From: Gammaproteobacteria bacterium
GTDB lineage: Bacteria; Pseudomonadota; Gammaproteobacteria; SZUA-152
Direction: 5' to 3'
DNA length: 64,000 nucleotides
NCBI GenBank assembly: GCA_029882975.1
Contig: JAOUJW010000008.1
Location: 112,978-176,977 of the forward strand
This document shows, piece by piece, positions 1-9,871 of this stretch. The notes beneath the pieces were generated by a model. That model saw only the letters and a program-made list of their open reading frames with translations, ran no database searches and was not told the origin of the DNA. How positions within the stretch are numbered: the stretch's first letter is position 1; each line of letters starts with the position of its first letter. Both the position numbers and the translations under genes were made by a program.

Positions 1-3000
1 CATCGTCACTCAAATCCAGTGTTGCTACCGGTTCGGATATGGAAAAGTCCATGTCGTCCAAACCATCAAGGGATTGCAGCGTAATTTCTTCGGGTTCGTC
101 CTCATCCGCCGTCAGGGAAATCGCTTCGGAGTCTATGCCATAATCATCCATAGCTTCCTGTGGTGAACTCAGCTGCTGTAATTCATCCAAGAGAGCTTGT
201 GGCTGTTGCAACTCCTGAAAATTGCGTAAACGCACCAAGGCTGAATTCAACCACTCGTGGCAACGGCGGAAAAGTTGTACATCAATGGAGCGCAAATCGG
301 TGCCGTTGTGATCCAGGCTGATCAAAGCGTGCTCAATAGCTTGTGCTAAATTAACCACGGTGTGCAAATGGGCAGAGTGAGCTCCGTCTTCAAGACGGAC
401 ATAGGACTGGTGCAACTTACTTAAATGGTTCCGTTCTTGCGGGTTCTCCTGAAGTTGCGACAGAATATCTGCATTCTGTTGTTGAATTTCGTTGGCTTCT
501 TCCAGGAACAAATTCAGTAGTTCATTTTCCGGTGCGATGGGACCGAAATCGTCTTCGGGAAATTGAGGTGCTTTCATCTCAATGGTTTTGGCTTCCTCGA
601 TGACGATATCCATGGTGCCCGAGTCGCTTTCTTCGACTATGGGATCGACTCCAATTGCCTCATCTGAGGCTGTGCCATGGGTAAACGCTTCGATCCGCGC
701 CAATAGTGCACCGGATGTGGAAAAAGAACCTCGTTGTTTTATTTTGTCGACAGTTTGAGCCAGCCAGTCCATACAATCTCTAACCAAAGATTCCAAGGCG
801 GCATCGGCAACACGGTTGCCTTCGATGATTTGTTCAAGCAGGCTTTCTATACCATGGGCAATATCTGCCAAGGGGTTGATGTCCGCCATCCGTGCGCCCC
901 CTTTCAGGGTGTGCAGGGAGCGTTGTAACTCAGCAATAATATCTTCACTGTTGAGGTCGGAACTCCAGCGTGACAAACTGTCCTCAATATTGGCCAAAAT
1001 GTCCTGTGCTTCCTCCAGGAAAATCTCCAACAGCTCTTCATCCACATGGTCATCCATGCTGAATAGCTGGTCCTCGCCTGGGCGTGCTAATTGTTGAGTT
1101 GCGTCGGGTGCAACCGTTTCGATGGACAACTCCAGGGTGTTGTCTCGCAGCTCTTCATTCGTTGAAGACTCGATAAGATCGTTTAGAGAAAGATCACCGT
1201 CATCCAAATCCAGCTGCAGGGTAGGTTCCTGCAGTTCAATGGACTCCATGGCAAAGTCACCAAGGGGGTCGGACAATTGAATTTCTTCTGTCTCCGGTTG
1301 TATGTCATTGATATCCAGGGGAGTAAGCCCTTGAAAGGAATCTTCCTCCTGGAGAAAATTCTCAGTTTCAAAATCCGGTTTTACGCCGTGATCCAAGGCC
1401 ATGTTTTCGGCCTGGTGAATCAGGTCACTGTAACCTTCCGGTTTGTATTCGGGATCGTCCGTGTGCTCGGCCATGTCGCTTAGCATGGCATGCGCCTGTT
1501 CCAGAACATCCGTCATATGTGCGGTAGCAGGCTGGCCGGATTCAGACAGGGTATTGTAGTGACGGTCCAGCCGTTCAGCCAAACTGGCAATGTATTTGGC
1601 ATCCGCCATGCGGGCACTGCCGTGCAGGGTGTGCAAGGCGCGCATTAAATTTCCGTCTTGAAAAGACTTTTTACTGGGTTTGAAATTATCCAGATAATTG
1701 CCGATGGCTTTCAGGTGAGTCTCGGTTTCTTTGCGGAAGATTTCCTGTAGTACATTGTCCTGAGTTTCATCTGGCTCAGCCTCACTCAGCTCGGACTCGA
1801 TTTCCTGACTGACCTGTTCCAATTCTGCAATTTGCGCTGCCGTAGAGTCGGTAATTTTTGATGTGCCGTCTGCGCTGTACGGTGGTACATCGGCTACCGG
1901 TTTACCTACTGCTAAGGCATTGGCCGTATCCACCAGACCTTGAACGCTGGGAACACTGTTGACCTCACCTTTCAATTTAGAGATCAAACAGTCCAGTGCG
2001 ATTTGGCTGTTATCCAATAGTTCAAACATAACGGGACTGGGTTCCAATTGTCCCTCAATGACCTGATTGAGCATGCTTTCAATAGCCCAGGCGAATTCGC
2101 CAATTTCCATAGCGCCGGCGAGCCTGCCGCTACCTTTGATTGTGTGGTAGGAGCGACGTAAGGTGGCCAAGGCGTCACTGTCATTGTTTTGGCGCCAGTT
2201 ATCCAGGTTAATGCGCATAACAACCACGACTTCGTCGGCTTCCTCGATGAAAATTTCCAGAATTTCTTCATCAATGTCATCTTCCACCACGGGCGTACTT
2301 GGTGCCATCTGAAGTTGCCGGCTTTGTTCTTCGGTGATTTCCAAAGCAACCGTGGGTGTTTCTGCAGCCGTTTTCATGGGTTCGATGGCAATGGGCTCAT
2401 CAATTTCCAGGGAATCGGAGAAATCCAGTGCATCATCTACGGAGATATCCTGTAATTCGATGGAATCGTTGGGGATATCCCACTGCAGGTCCATCGCTTC
2501 GGTGTCTTCCGGGATTTCCAGAAGCAGTGAATCCTCATCCAGGCTTTCCAAACTGTCCGCACTTCCAAGATCCAGGCTTTCTCGGTCCGGATTAGCCTCC
2601 AAATCATCACTTTTCGATAAGCTGGAGCCATCCAGGTCCATAGACAAGGCTTCGGGACTGTCTTGAAAATCTATTTCTGCATTGAATTCTATTTCTTGTA
2701 CCGGTTCTTCCATTTCCTGGGACGATAGCTCAAAAGCAGAATCGTCCACTGCGGGTTCGTCAGTGGTTAAGCTGGCCCACTCCATACCCGTATTGGTATC
2801 TTCCAGCGATAAACCGGGTTCCTCCAAGGTAAAGGACGGCCCGGCCAACGATGAATCGGTATCTGTATTCCAGGTGATACCCTCATCCACATCGGGCTCC
2901 AATGACAACTCTTCTGAGCTACTGATCTCTAAAGTTAAGTTGTCTTCCTCTGCGCTGGGCGCAGGTGTGTCTTCCAAAACCAGACCGCGCGGTTCTACGG

Positions 3001-4801
3001 TTTCCGGTTCCGGCTCAAGAGACAGCTCGGCGGACTCCGCCAACTGCAAAGGCGGTTCCTCCGCTACATCTTGCTCAATTTCCAGTTCACCGAAATCGGT
3101 ATCAGTGCTGGTGGTTACGGCTGCCTCATCCGGGTTGTAACCCAGCTCGGTCAGACTTTTCACCGCAACACTTAACAAAGAATCCGCGTGTTTTCGGGAA
3201 TCCACTACTGCTTCTAAGTAGTATTCGATACTGGTGATAACGTCAGCAACAGCATCCAGGGCTTTCTGGTCCGGGGCTTGATCGGTATCAATAATTTCTT
3301 TGCGAATATATTGGATGGCTGCTTGTAATAAGCTGGCGGCATGATCGAAAGCCAGCACGGACATAACCCCTCTTACCTGACCAAGCTGGTCCGGGGTATC
3401 GGCGATTTTCTCTTTTTGTGATGAATCGGTAGCAAAGGTATTAAAGCTCTCCTTCACTTTGGTCAAAACCTCAGAGGCTTCGGCAATGACCAATTTGTTC
3501 AGTTGTACTTGTTCGCCGGCTGGAAGGGTTTTACCGGAGCCACCGTGTGTTTTTGTCTCCACGCCTTCCAGGGATGACTCGATATACAGTAGGGCGCTGG
3601 CAATCTCCATGAGGGTGACATCGTTGGGCTGCTTATTGCCGCTGCAAAGTTCATCAATGGTCAATAATTGTTCTTGCGCAATTTTGCGTAAGTCTCCCAG
3701 TCCCAGCATGGCCAAGGTGTCGGCAATACGCCGCATCTGTCCGCCTAATGGCTCTAATGTAGCCACATCGCGTTGGGTTGCGCGAACAAAAATATCCAGT
3801 TGATCTTTAATCTGCAGTAAGTCTTCTTTGATAACGGCGGAAACGGAGCGCATCAGCTCCTGGGATGAACCGCGCAAGCTCTCGAAAGATTCACTTACGT
3901 CACCCGATGAGGGTAAGGCATTTTCCAAATCAAATGCTTGTTTGATTTGACGTACTCTCTTGCCATTGGACTTGGAAGTGGCAATGTAATACAGCAGGTT
4001 TTTGGTCAGATCGTCGGCGTGCTTGTCTTTATAAACATCTTCGCCTTTATCGATCAGCAGCTTAATTTCCTTGTCTAACTGGCCGATGATCTGTTTTAAG
4101 GAATTACTGAGGTCCAACCCCTTTTCCAACAACGCTTCAACCACGCCGGTGGCAACCCACCAAAGCCGACGGCTGTTCTCGTTCGTGGAGTGGACAGACA
4201 TTTCGCGCAACACGGCACCGATTTTCTTTAAATTGCCCTTGGTATCCGAGTTGCGGTAGAGACCGACCAGGCAAGCCTGATAGACGGTGCGTAATTTCTT
4301 GCCATATTGATTCAGATTTATTTTTTTCTTATCAGGCTTTATGGGTTCCGGTGGTGGTGTGACATCGAGACTGGGCGAGAAAAAGGCGCTGTCACTCAAT
4401 AAATGTTCATCACGGGCGCTGCGCAGGTCATTCAACAAGGGCAGGAGTATGACCGGCTGGTCAGGGTGGCCCTGTTCGATATGTTCCAGATACGATGGCA
4501 ATTGCAAAATAGAACGCATCAGAACTTCATAGGCGTCTTCCGCAACGGTTACCTTGCCATTAAGCAAAGCGTTGGACAGTAATTCCATTTCTTCTGCCAG
4601 CAGCGCTCCACCATAGATTTCCACCATTTGCAGAGTGCCGTAAATTTGGTGCAGGTATGTGGCGCAAAAGCGGATCTGAGTTTTGTCCTCAGGGTTTTCG
4701 ACATAGGCTTCCAAAGCCTGGCGGGTTTGCTTCAGACTTTCGTCGATTTCGTCTTTGACCCATTTGAGGGTTGTGTAGTCCAGTTCCTGCGCGGTACTCA
4801 T
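1..4801 (-). CDS. chpA: ChpA/PilL chemosensory histidine kinase, N-terminal 1600 residues (partial)
   Basis: Open reading frame from ATG at 4801 to the left edge with no stop, so the CheA kinase core and receiver domain expected at the C-terminus are outside the window. The N-terminus (FCATYLHQIYGTLQMVEIYG around residue 45-64) resembles the ChpA/FimL degenerate Hpt region. A long acidic linker (about 560-830) leads to Hpt domains with phosphoacceptor His at about residue 886 (YHTIKGSGRL), 1057 (LHTLHGSARM) and 1297 (LHTLKGGARM). A fourth copy near 1468 reads SYVRLEDGAHSA, with Val where His is expected. In the known Pseudomonas Chp system this kinase phosphorylates PilG and PilH to control type IV pilus twitching and cAMP. 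It is the last gene of the pilGHIJK-chpA operon visible here, 9 bp after pilK. Confidence 0.93.
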   Translation of the reverse strand, partial: MSTAQELDYTTLKWVKDEIDESLKQTRQALEAYVENPEDKTQIRFCATYLHQIYGTLQMVEIYGGALLAEEMELLSNALLNGKVTVAEDAYEVLMRSILQLPSYLEHIEQGHPDQPVILLPLLNDLRSARDEHLLSDSAFFSPSLDVTPPPEPIKPDKKKINLNQYGKKLRTVYQACLVGLYRNSDTKGNLKKIGAVLREMSVHSTNENSRRLWWVATGVVEALLEKGLDLSNSLKQIIGQLDKEIKLLIDKGEDVYKDKHADDLTKNLLYYIATSKSNGKRVRQIKQAFDLENALPSSGDVSESFESLRGSSQELMRSVSAVIKEDLLQIKDQLDIFVRATQRDVATLEPLGGQMRRIADTLAMLGLGDLRKIAQEQLLTIDELCSGNKQPNDVTLMEIASALLYIESSLEGVETKTHGGSGKTLPAGEQVQLNKLVIAEASEVLTKVKESFNTFATDSSQKEKIADTPDQLGQVRGVMSVLAFDHAASLLQAAIQYIRKEIIDTDQAPDQKALDAVADVITSIEYYLEAVVDSRKHADSLLSVAVKSLTELGYNPDEAAVTTSTDTDFGELEIEQDVAEEPPLQLAESAELSLEPEPETVEPRGLVLEDTPAPSAEEDNLTLEISSSEELSLEPDVDEGITWNTDTDSSLAGPSFTLEEPGLSLEDTNTGMEWASLTTDEPAVDDSAFELSSQEMEEPVQEIEFNAEIDFQDSPEALSMDLDGSSLSKSDDLEANPDRESLDLGSADSLESLDEDSLLLEIPEDTEAMDLQWDIPNDSIELQDISVDDALDFSDSLEIDEPIAIEPMKTAAETPTVALEITEEQSRQLQMAPSTPVVEDDIDEEILEIFIEEADEVVVVMRINLDNWRQNNDSDALATLRRSYHTIKGSGRLAGAMEIGEFAWAIESMLNQVIEGQLEPSPVMFELLDNSQIALDCLISKLKGEVNSVPSVQGLVDTANALAVGKPVADVPPYSADGTSKITDSTAAQIAELEQVSQEIESELSEAEPDETQDNVLQEIFRKETETHLKAIGNYLDNFKPSKKSFQDGNLMRALHTLHGSARMADAKYIASLAERLDRHYNTLSESGQPATAHMTDVLEQAHAMLSDMAEHTDDPEYKPEGYSDLIHQAENMALDHGVKPDFETENFLQEEDSFQGLTPLDINDIQPETEEIQLSDPLGDFAMESIELQEPTLQLDLDDGDLSLNDLIESSTNEELRDNTLELSIETVAPDATQQLARPGEDQLFSMDDHVDEELLEIFLEEAQDILANIEDSLSRWSSDLNSEDIIAELQRSLHTLKGGARMADINPLADIAHGIESLLEQIIEGNRVADAALESLVRDCMDWLAQTVDKIKQRGSFSTSGALLARIEAFTHGTASDEAIGVDPIVEESDSGTMDIVIEEAKTIEMKAPQFPEDDFGPIAPENELLNLFLEEANEIQQQNADILSQLQENPQERNHLSKLHQSYVRLEDGAHSAHLHTVVNLAQAIEHALISLDHNGTDLRSIDVQLFRRCHEWLNSALVRLRNFQELQQPQALLDELQQLSSPQEAMDDYGIDSEAISLTADEDEPEEITLQSLDGLDDMDFSISEPVATLDLSDD

Positions 4802-4810
4802 GGGGTACAC

Positions 4811-5695
4811 CTATTCCATACGCTGATATGCCAGAGTATTGGCAAATGGAAACCGGGTCACTTTGGGGTGAGACCAATTGAGCATTTCTCCTGCCGCCAG
4901 GATAATTATGCCTCCAGGCGCCAGATATTTCACCAAAGTATCCATTATCTTCAAGCGGCGCTCCCGGTTATAATATATAAGTAAATTCTGGCAGACGATG
5001 ATATCCATTTGTCCAATGGGCATATCATCCATTTCCAGAATATTTAACTGGTTAAAGCATATTCGTTGTTTTAGTTCAGGTATGACTTCAAACTTACCGC
5101 CCTCACACCTGATAAAATATTTTTGGAGCCACTGGTCGCTGACATCTTTGACGCGCAAGGCGGAGTATATTCCCGTGCGACCGATTGCCAATGCACTGCG
5201 ACTAATGTCACTGGCCATAATACCCAGATAGTAGTTGCAACCGATCCGAGACATGTGCTCGTCTATCGCCATTGCCATGGTGTAGGGTTCTTCACCCGTG
5301 GCACAACCAACACTCCACGCGTTAATCGTGAGAGGTTTGTTGGCGAACTGTCTACCTTGTGGTAAAAATTTCTCGCATATCAGTTTTATTGTGGACTGAT
5401 TACGCAAAAACCGGGTTTCATGCACAGTCAAGTGATGAACCAACTGGTTCCACTCTACATTGCCTCTGTGACCGGTATTGAGATGCTCAAGATACTGGTC
5501 ATAGTTGTCGAAACCCAATTCGCGCATTCTCATCCCTACGTTGGTCACCAGGAATGATTTGCGGTTTTCAGGTAGTACTACCCCTAATCGTTGTTCCAGT
5601 AAAGCAGTCCACTTGGAATACTGCTCGTCGTCCATGTCTGGAAACTTTGAGGGATAAGCTTTTTTCCTCTTTGGGGTTTCCACCGCGTATTTCAT
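4811..5695 (-). CDS. pilK: PilK, CheR-type chemoreceptor methyltransferase
   Basis: A 294-residue SAM-dependent methyltransferase. The N-terminal helical CheR domain (about 20-100) includes the conserved stretch HHLTVHETRFLRN, and the Rossmann domain carries the SAM-binding motif NAWSVGCATGEEPYTMAMAI (about 125-145) and later NLLIYYN. It is expected to methylate glutamates of the neighbouring receptor PilJ in the cytoplasm. Its place between pilJ and chpA matches the pilK slot of the Chp operon, which is the reason for the gene symbol. In Pseudomonas pilK is dispensable for twitching, so its effect is probably on adaptation. Confidence 0.9.
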   Translation of the reverse strand: MKYAVETPKRKKAYPSKFPDMDDEQYSKWTALLEQRLGVVLPENRKSFLVTNVGMRMRELGFDNYDQYLEHLNTGHRGNVEWNQLVHHLTVHETRFLRNQSTIKLICEKFLPQGRQFANKPLTINAWSVGCATGEEPYTMAMAIDEHMSRIGCNYYLGIMASDISRSALAIGRTGIYSALRVKDVSDQWLQKYFIRCEGGKFEVIPELKQRICFNQLNILEMDDMPIGQMDIIVCQNLLIYYNRERRLKIMDTLVKYLAPGGIIILAAGEMLNWSHPKVTRFPFANTLAYQRME

Positions 5696-5730
5696 TACCT
5701 CTTGTCCAACGTGGTAACACGAGTTCAGTA

Positions 5731-7752
5731 TTAATCAGGTAGCTTGAACCCGGATACGGACTTTCTCAGCTCATTGGATAACTCAGCCAGATTACCGATA
5801 GATGCCGAGGTTTCGTTGGTACCTGCAGAAGTCTGCGTGGTTACCTCCTGGATCACGTTCATACTATCAGAAATACTGGCAGCGGCTGTTGCCTGTTGCT
5901 GCGCCGATTCCGTTATACTTTGAGTCAGATCCGCCAAATGAGCCGATACGTTTTCGATCTCTTCCAAAGCTTCACCGGCGCGTAAGGCCAACTGCGCTCC
6001 ACTGACTACACCGGATGTACTTTGTTCCATAGACGCCACCGCTTCGTTGGTATCCGATTGGATGGTTTTTACCAGTGCCTCAATTTGTTTGGTTGCGTCA
6101 GTAGATTTTTCAGCGAGTCGTTGTACCTCGTCCGCTACCACCGCGAAACCTCGACCGGATTCCCCGGCCATGGCCGCCTGGATTGCCGCGTTCAAGGCCA
6201 GAATGTTGGTTTGGTCGGCAATGTCATTAATAAGTTCTACCATGTCACCGATCAACTGAGAGCTTTCACCCAAACGCTTAATTCGCTTGGAGGTTTCCTG
6301 GATTTGCTCGCGGATCTTGTCCATACCATTGATGGTGTCTTGCACAGCCTGTGCCCCTTTCTTCGCGATATCCACTGATTTATGCGCTACATTGGAGGAT
6401 TCCAGTGAGTTGGCTGATACGTGTTCGATGGAGATCGCCATTTCATTGATAGCTGCACTGGCTGCGGTAATCTGTTCGGCCTGATGGTCACTCGCCTCGG
6501 CCAGATGCATAGCGGTTGCCTGTGTTTCCTGGGCGGCGGATGATACCTGTACGGTGGTTTCATTAATGGTGAATACCAGTCGTCGCAGCGCATCTATGGT
6601 GTAGTTAATAGCGTCAGCGATAGCACCGGTGATGTCTTCGGTTACCGTTGCATGGGACGACAGGTCACCACTGGCCAAGTCGCCGATTTCATCCAGTAGT
6701 CGCATAATAGCGTCCTGATTACGACGATTGGATTCAGCGGTTTCACGCAAACGTCCCTTGGTAGATCGTACCAGACTCACACCCAGCATGATCAACAGTC
6801 CCAATGAGATCAAACCCAGCAAAGTGCCCACAAAGGCGTTAATGGGTCGCTGTTCCTCCAGGGTGCTGTATGCGTTCATGAGTTTGGTGGTGGTGGCAAG
6901 GAATTTTTGGCTATTTTTCACCATGTTGTTGGACGCTTTTTGAGCATCAAACAAGGTAGGAGTTTGATCCAGGATGCGCCCCACCAAGTCGTGTACAGTT
7001 TCGAATAATTCGTTAACTTCCGCCAGTTTGTCTCTGGCGTCCGGATCGCGTACACGGCGGATGTTCATTTTGCGGTTGCCCTTAAGCATGGCGTCCAATA
7101 CGCGACCGAAGAGCGCGGCGTCACGGCCGAAGCGGTCGGCCGCAGAGGCAGCACCCTGGCCACCTTGAAGTACCTTATTGGCGTTTACAGAGATACGCGG
7201 AATCAACATGAGCTGCCTGGCAGCAACATATACCTGACTGGCATTGGCTCCGGATTCAATCATGATACTGACCACCTCATCCGATACCGCCAGCAAGGTG
7301 GGCATGGTTTCGTTTACCGCGCCTACGAACTCGCTCAGCATACGGATGGTGCCTTCCGCGTCCAGGATGGTACCGGCATTAGCTCTAAATTCTTTCCAGG
7401 TCTTACGGACCTCCATCAGCTCCATTTCTACTTCAGCGGGGGTTTGCGGCAAGCCCGTTTCAATATTACCGTCAGTCAAATTGGAGAGGATTCTATCGAA
7501 GGTATTGCGGCCCTGTTTCAACGCCTTAAAGGCGTCCACGTTGGCTGAAGACGCCTCTACCGCATCTTTTACAACACTTTGTGAGAGTACGCGTTGCTCA
7601 CCGGCCAAACTGATGTACTCTTTATCGTTCTTGGTGTTTTCGGCAATCGTTACTACCGTGAGAAACAACAATCCCAATGAGAGTAGCAACAAAACTACCA
7701 GGGTAAGCAATCCTTTATCAAAGGATGCCTTGGAATCAATTTCGCTAATCAT
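5731..7752 (-). CDS. pilJ: PilJ, type IV pilus methyl-accepting chemoreceptor
   Basis: A 673-residue receptor. A transmembrane helix lies at about 13-36 ([20 protein letters not shown]), followed by a periplasmic PilJ-type sensor region with repeated helices to about 305, a second membrane helix ([20 protein letters not shown]), a HAMP-like linker and the long MCP signalling coiled coil. The hairpin tip reads [20 protein letters not shown], the variant tip (IQAAMAGE instead of IEAARAGE) typical of PilJ. It sits between pilI and pilK. In Pseudomonas PilJ senses pilus engagement and feeds the ChpA kinase through PilI. No C-terminal CheR-docking pentapeptide is seen (the protein ends in GFKLPD). 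Confidence 0.94.
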   Translation of the reverse strand: MISEIDSKASFDKGLLTLVVLLLLSLGLLFLTVVTIAENTKNDKEYISLAGEQRVLSQSVVKDAVEASSANVDAFKALKQGRNTFDRILSNLTDGNIETGLPQTPAEVEMELMEVRKTWKEFRANAGTILDAEGTIRMLSEFVGAVNETMPTLLAVSDEVVSIMIESGANASQVYVAARQLMLIPRISVNANKVLQGGQGAASAADRFGRDAALFGRVLDAMLKGNRKMNIRRVRDPDARDKLAEVNELFETVHDLVGRILDQTPTLFDAQKASNNMVKNSQKFLATTTKLMNAYSTLEEQRPINAFVGTLLGLISLGLLIMLGVSLVRSTKGRLRETAESNRRNQDAIMRLLDEIGDLASGDLSSHATVTEDITGAIADAINYTIDALRRLVFTINETTVQVSSAAQETQATAMHLAEASDHQAEQITAASAAINEMAISIEHVSANSLESSNVAHKSVDIAKKGAQAVQDTINGMDKIREQIQETSKRIKRLGESSQLIGDMVELINDIADQTNILALNAAIQAAMAGESGRGFAVVADEVQRLAEKSTDATKQIEALVKTIQSDTNEAVASMEQSTSGVVSGAQLALRAGEALEEIENVSAHLADLTQSITESAQQQATAAASISDSMNVIQEVTTQTSAGTNETSASIGNLAELSNELRKSVSGFKLPD

Positions 7753-7864
7753 AAGCCTGGCTCCTGCCCGTTTGGTTACAAAATGCTCACAAATGAGCCT
7801 AAACTGTTAACAATACATTAACAACGCGTTAAACAACCGTATCACAATATGCGTTGTATCTTAC

Positions 7865-8413
7865 CTAAACGGCTACCTTAAAGAAATCCGGATGGCCGGC
7901 TAGTGCATGCATACTGAATATTAAAGTCTCCACACCATCCTGATGAAAAGCTCCCTGGATAAAGTTGCGCAAAGATTCATCAAACTGCGCAACGGCGGTT
8001 ACTTGGTTTTCTTCACTAAAATGAGTTAAACCCAGGACTTCATCAACTACCAGGCCTACCGCCAGATCCCCGTGTTTGATTACCATAACCCGGGTTTTAG
8101 CTGAGACACTGACGCTGGTTTTACCGAGAAAGCCTTGTAAATCCATGATGGGTAACAAGGTGCCGCGGATATTGGCTATGCCTTTTACCCACTTTTTGGT
8201 TCCAGGGACCAGGGTCAGTTTCGGGTAGTGAATAAGTTCGTTCACTTGAGTTAAAGGAGCCACGAGATTCACGCTTCCAATCCTAAACCCGATTCCGCTC
8301 CATGCTTCTTTTATGTCCAGCCGCTGCGGCAAACCGCGTGCGGCTTGTTTGCTAAGTTGTTCTATTTTATACAATAACTCAATTGCAGAACCACTTCGCG
8401 TCAGAGTTTCCAT
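7865..8413 (-). CDS. pilI: PilI, CheW-like coupling protein
   Basis: A 182-residue single CheW domain (about 40-178), with the beta-barrel signatures WSGIGFRIGSVNLVAPLTQV and GTLLPIMDLQGFLG. It should couple the receptor PilJ to the kinase ChpA. The gene is 20 bp downstream of pilH and 112 bp upstream of pilJ in the same operon. It is slightly longer at the N-terminus than a bare CheW because of a helical leader (residues 1-30). Position and domain together support the name. Confidence 0.9.
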   Translation of the reverse strand: METLTRSGSAIELLYKIEQLSKQAARGLPQRLDIKEAWSGIGFRIGSVNLVAPLTQVNELIHYPKLTLVPGTKKWVKGIANIRGTLLPIMDLQGFLGKTSVSVSAKTRVMVIKHGDLAVGLVVDEVLGLTHFSEENQVTAVAQFDESLRNFIQGAFHQDGVETLIFSMHALAGHPDFFKVAV

Positions 8414-8433
8414 ACGGGTCCTTTAACGGTATC

Positions 8434-8796
8434 TCACCCAAGAATTTCGTTGATTTTACTGATCAACTCTTTTTCTTTAGCGGGTTTGGCAATGTAGTCT
8501 TTGGCGCCTTGGCGCAAGCCCCACATTTTGTCTGTTTCCTGGTTTTTGGTGCTAACTATAATAATAGGAATAGCACTGGTTTCCGGATCACTGGAAATCT
8601 GACGGGAAGCCTGAAAGCCGTTCATTCCCGGCATAACCACATCCATCAGGATCATATCCGGTTTTTCAGTTTTCGCCTTTTCTATGCCTTCTTCTCCGCT
8701 ATTGGCAGTGCACACATCGAAACCATTTTTTTCCAACATGGTTTTCAAAACATGAATTTCGGTCGGTGAATCATCGACTATCAAAATATTGGCCAT
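8434..8796 (-). CDS. pilH: PilH, single-domain response regulator
   Basis: A 120-residue CheY-like receiver with the acidic pair D8/D9, phosphoacceptor D52 in MILMDVVMPGMNG, a Thr/Ser at VSTKN, and the conserved Lys of the K-P turn in AKPAKEKE. There is no output domain. It is the second gene of the Chp operon. In Pseudomonas PilH receives phosphate from ChpA and opposes PilG, promoting retraction through PilT or acting as a phosphate sink. Confidence 0.92.
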   Translation of the reverse strand: MANILIVDDSPTEIHVLKTMLEKNGFDVCTANSGEEGIEKAKTEKPDMILMDVVMPGMNGFQASRQISSDPETSAIPIIIVSTKNQETDKMWGLRQGAKDYIAKPAKEKELISKINEILG

Positions 8797-8854
8797 TACT
8801 GGTTCTCCCGTATGACTGCCCGTACTTTAGGCTACATTAAACAAACTATCGGTG

Positions 8855-9250
8855 TTACTGACCGACATGCGCCGAAATGGCGCCCAACAACTCATCTTTT
8901 GTGAAAGGCTTGGTCAAATATTGGTCGGAACCAACAATCCTGCCCCTCGCCCTATCAAATAAGCCGTCTTTGCTGGTCAATAAAATAACGGGTGTATTCT
9001 TGTATAGTTGGTTGTTTTTGATTAGTGCACAGGTTTGATATCCGTCAAGGCGAGGCATCATGATGTCAATAAATATGACATCCGGATTCTGGTCCGTGAT
9101 TTTTGACAGCGCTTCGAATCCATCGGTAGCGGTGATTACCTCGCATCCTGCTTTTTTTAGCAAAGTTTCGGCAGTTCGCCGAATGGTTTTGCTGTCATCA
9201 ATCACCATTACTTTAATTCCCTGCAAAGATTTTTCCGCTGCATCCGCCAC
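8855..9250 (-). CDS. pilG: PilG, single-domain response regulator
   Basis: A 131-residue CheY-like receiver with acidic pair D18/D19, phosphoacceptor D62 in FIDIMMPRLDG, and LTSKDGLFDRARGRIVGSDQ followed by the LTKPFTKDEL lysine turn, a sequence pattern characteristic of PilG. It is the first gene of the operon, so the Chp promoter should lie in the 9251-9871 gap. In Pseudomonas PilG drives pilus extension and cAMP signalling through FimL/FimV. Confidence 0.93.
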   Translation of the reverse strand: MADAAEKSLQGIKVMVIDDSKTIRRTAETLLKKAGCEVITATDGFEALSKITDQNPDVIFIDIMMPRLDGYQTCALIKNNQLYKNTPVILLTSKDGLFDRARGRIVGSDQYLTKPFTKDELLGAISAHVGQ

Positions 9251-9871
9251 TTACTGCACCTCTGATCAGTATATATAAGCTAATGATTTCGCACCCAAAA
9301 CAGTTTCAAGCATGTCATCGTGTACTGCTAAATCCCGTTTTTAACCTACAGGGTTAGAGAAATCAATAGCTTCCCTGTGCCCATCCAACCGTAACAATAA
9401 AAATATAGTTAAGTTATTGCCTGACAACTACGGCCATTTTACTTTTCATGTATCGGCGTATTGCCTATTTCCTTTATAGCCTTGGTTTCGATTTTATTTT
9501 GAGACCAATAACTTAACCTATTTTTCGGGTGCGGAAAAACGTTCTGCTTGGAGCTGACATCAACACCCTTTTTTACATTTTGCACGGTAGCCACATTCGA
9601 AGCCAGCTCGGTGATTGAGGGACCAAAGCCGGAACATGGAAATGCGCTCAAGGGCAACGATAGTTATTTACATCTTGGTGGCGCTAAACTGTCGACACGA
9701 TTGCATTTTAATCATTACACTTATGTAGCTCAAGTAAGCACAGGACTTTAATACCAAGGTCTGTGCTCCAGGATGCCAATAAGTGCTTTAATATTGGTTA
9801 ATATGTAACCGAATGGTTAAAAGTTGAACGAGTTGATATGGGTTGGGACAATTGGAAAGCGTGGTTAATTA
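9251..9871. other. Divergent intergenic region between pilG and gshB
   Basis: This 621-bp AT-rich gap separates the minus-strand Chp operon from plus-strand gshB. Short open frames exist on both strands but have no ribosome-binding site and no recognisable protein, so I do not call them. The gap should contain both outward promoters. I could not pick either with confidence, and I see no strong dyad, terminator or known operator. Confidence 0.5.

Noticed and set aside
2682..3140. Serine-rich plus-strand frame inside chpA
   Set aside because: Antisense to the acidic Hpt linker; low complexity and no start site.
9439..9657. 72-residue minus frame in the pilG-gshB gap
   Set aside because: No ribosome site, no signature, unlike any protein I know.
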